NCBI GenBank assembly: GCA_039805905.1
Contig: JBDIVM010000002.1
Coordinates: 248,001-312,000, forward strand
Source: Thermohalobaculum sp039805905
GTDB taxonomy: Bacteria; Pseudomonadota; Alphaproteobacteria; Rhodobacterales; Rhodobacteraceae
Direction of reading: 5' to 3'
Length of the DNA stretch: 64,000 nucleotides
Position numbers and translations under genes: made by a program. Shown here in pieces: positions 58,739 to 64,000 of the stretch (position 1 is the first letter of the stretch; the number at the start of each line of letters is the position of its first letter). Below the pieces are notes generated by a model. That model was not told where the DNA came from, ran no database searches, and worked only from the letters and a program-made list of their open reading frames with translations.

Positions 58739-58766
58739 GCGGGGGCCCGGCGGCCCCCGCTTTCTC
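58739..58766 (+). terminator. Terminator after leuA
   Basis: GCGGGGGCC (58739-58747) pairs perfectly with GGCCCCCGC (58752-58760) around a 4-base loop, followed by TTTCTCTTT. This is a strong intrinsic terminator. Confidence 0.9.
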
Positions 58767-58869
58767 TTTGACGGCCATCGCCCGCGGAAGATATAAGCAA
58801 TTCTAAAGGGCGAAACCCAAAAACGGCCCGAAAAAATACGGCACTGAGGCAGCGGCGCAGGCGGAGAGC

Positions 58870-59910
58870 ATGTTCGGCGGACTCTTCAGCATCTTCTCGA
58901 ACGACATGGCGATCGATCTCGGGACCGCCAACACCCTTGTCTATGTCAAGGGCAAGGGCATCGTCCTGAACGAACCCTCCGTCGTGGCCTTCCAGACCAT
59001 CCAGGGCAAGAAGGAGGTCAAGGCGGTCGGCGAGGATGCCAAGCTCATGCTCGGCCGCACTCCGGGCTCGATCCAGGCGATCCGGCCGATGCGCGACGGC
59101 GTGATCGCGGATTTCGAGGTCGCCGAGGAGATGATCAAGTTCTTCATCAAGAAGGTGCAGCCCAACACCATGTTCTCGAAGCCGCTCGTGGTGGTCTGCG
59201 TTCCCTATGGCGCAACCGCCGTCGAGGAGCGGGCGATCGAGCAGTCGGTGCTTTCGGCGGGTGCACGCAAGGCCTATCTGATCCCCGAGCCCATCGCGGC
59301 AGCCATCGGCGCCGGCCTGCCGATCACCGAACCGACGGGCTCGATGATCGTCGATGTCGGCGGCGGCACCACCGAAGTCGCGGTTCTCTCGCTTTCGGAC
59401 ATCGTCTACGCCCGCTCGGTGCGCGTCGGCGGAGACAAGATGGACGAGGCGATCATCAGCCACCTGCGCCGCCAGCACAACCTGCTGATCGGCGAATCCA
59501 CCGCCGAGAAGATCAAGAAGGCGATCGGCACCTCGCGGATGCCGGCAGATGGGGTCGGCGAGACCATGATGATCCGCGGCCGCGATCTTCTGAACGGCGT
59601 GCCGAAGGAGCAGGAGATCACCCAGGCCCAGATCGCCGAGGCCTTGGCCGAGCCGGTGCAGCAGATCGTCGAATCCGTCATGGTGGCGCTGGAGGCGACG
59701 CCGCCGGACCTTGCCGCCGACATCGTGGACAACGGCGTGATGCTCGCGGGCGGCGGCGCGCTGCTGCACGATCTCGACGTGACGCTGCGCGAGCAGACCG
59801 GGCTTGCGATCTCGGTTGCCGAGGATCCGCTGGCCTGCGTTGCGCTCGGCACCGGCAAGGCGCTCGAGCATCTCGACCGTCTGGCTCATGTGATGAAGGT
59901 CAGCCTCTGA
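58870..59910 (+). CDS. mreB: Rod-shape-determining actin homologue MreB
   Basis: A 346-residue actin-fold ATPase with MAIDLGTANTLVYVKGKGIVLNEPSVVA (phosphate 1), GSMIVDVGGGTTEVAVLSL (phosphate 2) and the adenosine loop MLAGGGALLHDL. It forms filaments under the membrane that guide side-wall synthesis. It is first of mreB-mreC-mreD-mrdA-rodA. GGAGAGC precedes the ATG. The 158 bases upstream hold the operon promoter, which I could not define. Confidence 0.97.
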   Translation: MFGGLFSIFSNDMAIDLGTANTLVYVKGKGIVLNEPSVVAFQTIQGKKEVKAVGEDAKLMLGRTPGSIQAIRPMRDGVIADFEVAEEMIKFFIKKVQPNTMFSKPLVVVCVPYGATAVEERAIEQSVLSAGARKAYLIPEPIAAAIGAGLPITEPTGSMIVDVGGGTTEVAVLSLSDIVYARSVRVGGDKMDEAIISHLRRQHNLLIGESTAEKIKKAIGTSRMPADGVGETMMIRGRDLLNGVPKEQEITQAQIAEALAEPVQQIVESVMVALEATPPDLAADIVDNGVMLAGGGALLHDLDVTLREQTGLAISVAEDPLACVALGTGKALEHLDRLAHVMKVSL

Positions 59911-59926
59911 CCGGAAGGAGAGGAAT

Positions 59927-60841
59927 GTGAGGCGACCGGCCTCACCTCAGGAAAGCCAGCTCGCCCGGACAGTCCACCGCATCCTTTTCGGGCTGGTCGT
60001 CCTGTCCTCGGGTGTCCTGGTCGTGCTCTGGCGCAGCGACAATCCGCGCCTCGAATACCTGCGCGTGACGCTCGCCGATGCGGTGCTGCCCTCCATGGAG
60101 TGGACCAACAAGCCGATGGAGTTCATCGACGGCCTGTCGCGCGACTACCGGAACTTCCTCGACGTCTACAACCAGAACCGCGAGCTGCGCCGCGAAATCC
60201 AGAGCCTGCGGGGCTGGCGCGAGACGGCCCGTCAGCTCGAGGAGGAGAACGCCCAGCTCCGGGCGCTCAACAACGTTCGACTCGCCCCCGGCACCACCTT
60301 CGTGACAGGCGACATCATCGCGGATTCCGGCGGGCCTTTCCTGCAATCGGCGCTTGTCAATGTGGGCGCCCTCGACGGCGTCGTCGATGGCGCCGCGGCG
60401 GTCGATGGCAACGGGCTGGTCGGCCGGGTCGTGGGCGTGGGCGAGCATGCGGCACGGCTGCTGCTGGTCACCGATTTCTCTTCGCGGGTGCCGGTGCTGA
60501 TCGAGCCTTCAGGCCGGCGCGCGATCCTCGCCGGCGACGGGACCGACATACCGCGGATCGAATTCATCGAGAATGTCGACGATGTGCAGGCCGGCAACCC
60601 GATCCGGACTTCGGGCGACGGCGGCGTCTATCCGCCGGACCTCCCGGTCGGACGGCTGATCGCCTTGCCCGGGGGCACCTGGCGGGTGGCGCTCGCCGCC
60701 GATTTCGACCGGCTCGAGTTCGTCCGGCTGCTGCGCTACATTCCCGACACCGCCATCGACCAGCCTGGCGGGCTGATCCTCACGCGGCCGCGGACCGGCG
60801 ACGAGCCGACCGACCCGGCCTCCGCAGTGCCCGGTGGCTGA
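59927..60841 (+). CDS. mreC: Rod-shape-determining protein MreC
   Basis: A 304-residue protein with one membrane span (residues 17-36), a coiled coil (RELRREIQSLRGWRETARQL with following EEENAQLRAL) and a beta-rich periplasmic domain (GLVGRVVGVGEHAARLLLVTDFSSRVPV). It links MreB to penicillin-binding proteins. The start is a GTG at 59927 with GGAAGGAGAGG upstream. The stop overlaps the open frame of mreD. Confidence 0.93.
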   Translation: MRRPASPQESQLARTVHRILFGLVVLSSGVLVVLWRSDNPRLEYLRVTLADAVLPSMEWTNKPMEFIDGLSRDYRNFLDVYNQNRELRREIQSLRGWRETARQLEEENAQLRALNNVRLAPGTTFVTGDIIADSGGPFLQSALVNVGALDGVVDGAAAVDGNGLVGRVVGVGEHAARLLLVTDFSSRVPVLIEPSGRRAILAGDGTDIPRIEFIENVDDVQAGNPIRTSGDGGVYPPDLPVGRLIALPGGTWRVALAADFDRLEFVRLLRYIPDTAIDQPGGLILTRPRTGDEPTDPASAVPGG

Positions 60842-60842
60842 C

Positions 60843-61364
60843 ATGGGCGGTACATGGCTCTCCCCTGCCCGTCTGGCCCGCATGGTCGCGCTCACCCTGC
60901 TGGGCCTTGTGGCCATCTTCATCGAGTCGGCACCTGTAGGCCTCGAGCCCGACGCCTATCCCTCGCCTGACCTGCTCTTCTGCCTCGTCGCCTACTGGTC
61001 CGTCCGCCGTCCCGGCACCGCGGCACTCCCCGTGGTCTGGGGGCTCGGCCTCGCCCGCGACCTGCTGACCGACCTGCCGGTCGGCGCCGGCGCGCTGGGG
61101 CTTTTATTGGTTTCGCGGTTCCTGCGGTCGCTTGGCGCAGGCCTCGCGCGGCGCGGCTTCGTGACCGAGTGGATGCTGGTCGCCACCCTGCTCGCGCTCT
61201 TTCTTGCCGGGCAGTGGCTCGTGGTCGCGCTCCTGCTGAGTTATCCGCCCTACCTCCTCGACCTCGCCTATCAGTGGGTTGCGACCATGGCGCTGTACCC
61301 GCTCATTGCGCTAGTCTTGCGGTGGTTGTTCCGCATCAGTTGGCGCCGGATCGAGCCGGCGTGA
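60843..61364 (+). CDS. mreD: Rod-shape-determining protein MreD
   Basis: A 173-residue membrane protein with about five spans (for example VALTLLGLVAIFIESAP, MLVATLLALFLAGQWLVVAL). PDLLFCLVAYWSVRRPG followed by GLARDLLTDLPVGAGALG is the MreD pattern. The start is set at ATG 60843 with GGTGG upstream; a GTG at 60834 is also possible. It lies between mreC and the PBP2 gene. Confidence 0.9.
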   Translation: MGGTWLSPARLARMVALTLLGLVAIFIESAPVGLEPDAYPSPDLLFCLVAYWSVRRPGTAALPVVWGLGLARDLLTDLPVGAGALGLLLVSRFLRSLGAGLARRGFVTEWMLVATLLALFLAGQWLVVALLLSYPPYLLDLAYQWVATMALYPLIALVLRWLFRISWRRIEPA

Positions 61365-61374
61365 GGCAGCGGCG

Positions 61375-63345
61375 ATGAACAGGGACCGCAAGGCGAGACT
61401 CGAGGAGCGGCGGCGGCGCAAGCGCGAGGAGGTCGAGAGCGCGGGGGCGCGGAGCGTCTCCCGGCGCGCGCTGATCCTGCTCGGCGCACAGCTTGTCGCC
61501 GGCGGCATCCTTGCCTGGCGGATGCGGCAGCTCCAGGTGATCGAGACCGAGCATTTCCGCCTGCTCGCCGAGGAGAACCGGATCAACATCCGGCTGCTCA
61601 CGCCGGTCCGGGGCGAGATATTCGACCGGCTCGGCAAGCCGCTTGCGGTCAACCGGCAGAACTACCGGGTTGTGATGATCCGGGAACAGGCCGGCGACAT
61701 CGAGACAATGCTCGACCGGCTCGGATTGATCATCGACATTCCGGAATACCAGCGCCGCAAGGTGCTGAAGGAGATGCGCCAGACGAGCGCGTTCGTCCCT
61801 GTCGGGGTGGCCGAGCACCTGGCCTGGCAGGATTTCGCCGCGATCAACGCCAACCTGCCCGCGCTCGCCGGCGTCGTGCCCGAGGTCGGCCTGACCCGGA
61901 ACTACCCGGACGGGGAACTGACCGCCCATGTGATCGGCTATGTGGGCCGGGTGACCGAGGAGGATATCGCGGCCCAGGAGGTCCCTGACCCGGTCCTGCA
62001 GATACCGGAGTTCCAGATTGGCAAGAACGGCATCGAGAAGTCCATCGAAGCGGAGCTTCGCGGCACCGCCGGGATCAGCCGGATCGAGGTCAACGCCCTC
62101 GGCCGGGTGATCCGGGAAATCGACCGGGTCGAAGGTGTGCCCGGTACCGACCTCCACCTGACCCTCGACCTCGATCTCCAGTCCTACCTGCGCGAACGGC
62201 TCGCGGAGGAGAGTGCTGCGGTGGTCGTCATGGACGTGACAAACGGCGACCTGCTCGCTCTGGCGTCCAACCCGCCCTTTGATCCCAATCTCTTCGTCCG
62301 CGGGATCACGCCGACCGAGTGGAAGGCCCTGCTTGAGAACGACCACCGGCCGTTGGCCAACAAGTGGGGCGCCGGAATGTATCCGCCGGGCTCGACTTTC
62401 AAGATGATGGTTGCGCTGGCAGCGCTGGAGGGCGGGGTGGTCTCGCCCGAGGAACGGGTCTTCTGCAACGGCGCGATGCGCCTCGGTAACCGCCGGTTCC
62501 ACTGCTGGCGCAAGGGCGGGCACGGACACGTAAAGCTCCGGGAGGCGATCGAGCAGTCTTGCGACGTGTTCTACTACGAGATGTCGAAACGCCTCGGCAT
62601 TGACCGCATCGCCGAAATGGCGCGCCGCTTCGGCCTCGGCGCAGAGCCCGACCTGCCGGTTCCTGCGCTCAAGGGCGGGCTCATCCCCGACCGCGAATGG
62701 AAGAAGACGGCAAAGAACGAGTCCTGGCAACTGGGCGACTCGCTGAACTCTGCCATCGGCCAGGGTTTCGTGCTCGCGACCCCGCTGCAGCTCGCAGTGA
62801 TGGCGGCACGGATTGCCACGGGGACCGCAGTGCAGCCTCGCCTTATCTTTGCCCGCGGCGGCGTGCCTGTTCCTGTGGCGCCGCCGGCCGAGCTCGGGAT
62901 CTCCGAGCGCAGTCTCGCCCTGGTGCGGGCCGGCATGATCGACGTGGTCAACGGCAAACGCGGCACCGCCCGGCGCTGGCGGATTGCGGATCCGGCCAAC
63001 GCCATGGCCGGCAAGACCGGCACCAGCCAGGTGCGCAACATCACGGCGGCCGAGCGGGCCGCCGGAGTGACCCGCAACGAGCATCTGCCGTGGAACCGGC
63101 GGGATCACGCCCTCTTCGTCTGCTACGCACCGATCGAGAAACCGCGCTATTCCGTGTCCGTAATCGTCGAACATGGCGGCGGCGGGTCGGCAGTCGCGGC
63201 GCCGATCGCGCGCGACGTGATGATGCGCGCGATCTACGGGCGAGATGTTCCGGACGAGGCCTACCCGGAAGGAATGCGTCCGGAGCGTCCCAAGCCGCCA
63301 TCCGAGCCCTCTCCCGCGGCAGGCACCGAGCGGATACCGACATGA
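61375..63345 (+). CDS. mrdA: Penicillin-binding protein 2 (elongation transpeptidase)
   Basis: A 656-residue protein with an N-terminal anchor (ALILLGAQLVAGGILAW), a pedestal domain (RGEIFDRLGKPLAVNRQNYRV) and a transpeptidase domain. The catalytic motifs are PGSTFKM (SxxK), SCD (SxN position) and GKTGTSQ (KTG). It cross-links peptidoglycan during side-wall growth together with RodA. The C-terminal about 30 residues are Pro/Glu/Ser-rich. Its stop overlaps the rodA ATG. Confidence 0.96.
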   Translation: MNRDRKARLEERRRRKREEVESAGARSVSRRALILLGAQLVAGGILAWRMRQLQVIETEHFRLLAEENRINIRLLTPVRGEIFDRLGKPLAVNRQNYRVVMIREQAGDIETMLDRLGLIIDIPEYQRRKVLKEMRQTSAFVPVGVAEHLAWQDFAAINANLPALAGVVPEVGLTRNYPDGELTAHVIGYVGRVTEEDIAAQEVPDPVLQIPEFQIGKNGIEKSIEAELRGTAGISRIEVNALGRVIREIDRVEGVPGTDLHLTLDLDLQSYLRERLAEESAAVVVMDVTNGDLLALASNPPFDPNLFVRGITPTEWKALLENDHRPLANKWGAGMYPPGSTFKMMVALAALEGGVVSPEERVFCNGAMRLGNRRFHCWRKGGHGHVKLREAIEQSCDVFYYEMSKRLGIDRIAEMARRFGLGAEPDLPVPALKGGLIPDREWKKTAKNESWQLGDSLNSAIGQGFVLATPLQLAVMAARIATGTAVQPRLIFARGGVPVPVAPPAELGISERSLALVRAGMIDVVNGKRGTARRWRIADPANAMAGKTGTSQVRNITAAERAAGVTRNEHLPWNRRDHALFVCYAPIEKPRYSVSVIVEHGGGGSAVAAPIARDVMMRAIYGRDVPDEAYPEGMRPERPKPPSEPSPAAGTERIPT

Positions 63346-64000
63346 ATACGTCGGTCACCCATCCGGCGGCGCGGCCCGGCCTGTTCCGCAAACTCCTGCG
63401 CATCCACTGGGCGCTGATCTTCCTGATCACGGGAGTCGCCTCGGTCGGCTTCCTGATGCTCTACTCGGTTGCGGGCGGTTCACTGGAGCCGTGGGCCGGC
63501 CGCCAGATGGTTCGCTTCGGCGCTGGCGTCGTGATCATGGTCGCGGTCGGAATGATCGACATCCGGTTCTTCCGCTGGGCCTCGCCCTTCGCCTATCTCG
63601 GCGCGCTCGCGCTCCTGGTGGCGGTCGAGTTCTTCGGCAAGGTCGGAATGGGGGCCCAGCGCTGGATCGATATCGGCCCGATCCAGCTGCAGCCCTCGGA
63701 ACTCATGAAGATTGCCCTCGTGCTGGCACTTGCGCGCTACTATGACTGGCTGGACCGCGGCAAGGTTTCTAACCCTCTCTGGATGTTGCCGCCGGCCATC
63801 CTGATTGCAGTCCCGATGCTGCTTGTCCTGAAGCAGCCCGATCTCGGAACGGCGCTGATGCTGGGGCTCGGCGGTGCGCTGGTGATGTTCCTCGCCGGCG
63901 TGAGCTGGTGGTACTTCATCGGCGGCATCGGCGTCGTGGTTGCGGCGGGCGACACGGTCCTGGCCTCGCGCGGAACCGACTGGCAGCTGCTCAAGGACTA
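63342..64000 (+). CDS. rodA: Peptidoglycan glycosyltransferase RodA, N-terminal part
   Basis: The gene starts at ATG 63342 (overlapping the mrdA stop, ATGA) and runs off the window after 219 codons, about 60% of the usual length. SEDS-family features include FLMLYSVAGGS, GAQRWIDIGPIQLQPSELMKIALVLALARYYD, and LLVLKQPDLGTALMLGLGGALVMFLAGVS. It polymerises lipid II in the elongation complex with PBP2. It has several membrane spans. Confidence 0.95.
   Translation, partial: MNTSVTHPAARPGLFRKLLRIHWALIFLITGVASVGFLMLYSVAGGSLEPWAGRQMVRFGAGVVIMVAVGMIDIRFFRWASPFAYLGALALLVAVEFFGKVGMGAQRWIDIGPIQLQPSELMKIALVLALARYYDWLDRGKVSNPLWMLPPAILIAVPMLLVLKQPDLGTALMLGLGGALVMFLAGVSWWYFIGGIGVVVAAGDTVLASRGTDWQLLKD

Overview
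The window is high-GC DNA from an alphaproteobacterium. It most resembles the Rhodobacterales (Roseobacter/Paracoccus type). The evidence is the rplU-rpmA-GNAT-obgE-proB-proA order, trmFO, a citramalate synthase, TRAP transport genes, a divergent oxyR/katG pair and an mreBCD-mrdA-rodA cell-shape operon. Core genes occupy about 1-7.1 kb and 28.5-64 kb. The stretch between them, about 7.1-28.5 kb, looks accessory and ends beside a tRNA-Ser(CGA) gene.

Left core (1-7.1 kb): the end of a TAXI-type TRAP binding protein and its fused permease, then a minus-strand acyl-CoA catabolism operon (SDR, MaoC hydratase, acyl-CoA dehydrogenase, APH-type kinase), then a zinc-free NADP-dependent oxidoreductase. 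The kinase plus dehydrogenase pair resembles the LvaA/LvaC and ACAD10/11 arrangement for 4-hydroxyacyl-CoA breakdown.

Scar zone (7.1-9.35 kb): fragments of an antitoxin-like gene, an IS3 OrfA, an IS481-like transposase and a phage terminase. Among them is an apparently intact small secreted protein built from 16-residue repeats.

Nitrogen island (9.35-22.9 kb), the most notable part. It encodes an octaheme hydroxylamine oxidoreductase (haoA) with haoB, part of a cytochrome c maturation set (ccmF, G, H, I, E), an sNOR-type nitric oxide reductase (norY, norS, senC, orf1), a formate/nitrite-family channel, an NsrR-like Rrf2 regulator and a MocR-type regulator. A wrecked 5-aminolevulinate synthase gene sits inside the ccm run. 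No cytochrome c554, c552 or ammonia monooxygenase gene is present here. The set reads as a self-contained route from hydroxylamine to NO/nitrite, with NO removed as N2O.

Defence module (23.4-28.15 kb): a large Eco57I/PglX-like adenine methylase overlapping an HNH nuclease, fused at its left edge to a truncated MarR gene. The middle of the methylase has a visibly different base composition, which suggests swapping of the specificity region.

Right core (28.5-64 kb): ribosomal proteins and obgE, proline synthesis, lipA, mtnA, oxyR/katG with a recognisable OxyR operator, a SAF-domain oxidoreductase and a VIT-family transporter, trmFO, a degenerate Fic-like protein, cimA-cysS-gltX-nadE on the minus strand, an 18-repeat MORN protein, leuA preceded by a leucine-rich leader peptide, and the cell-shape genes running off the right end.
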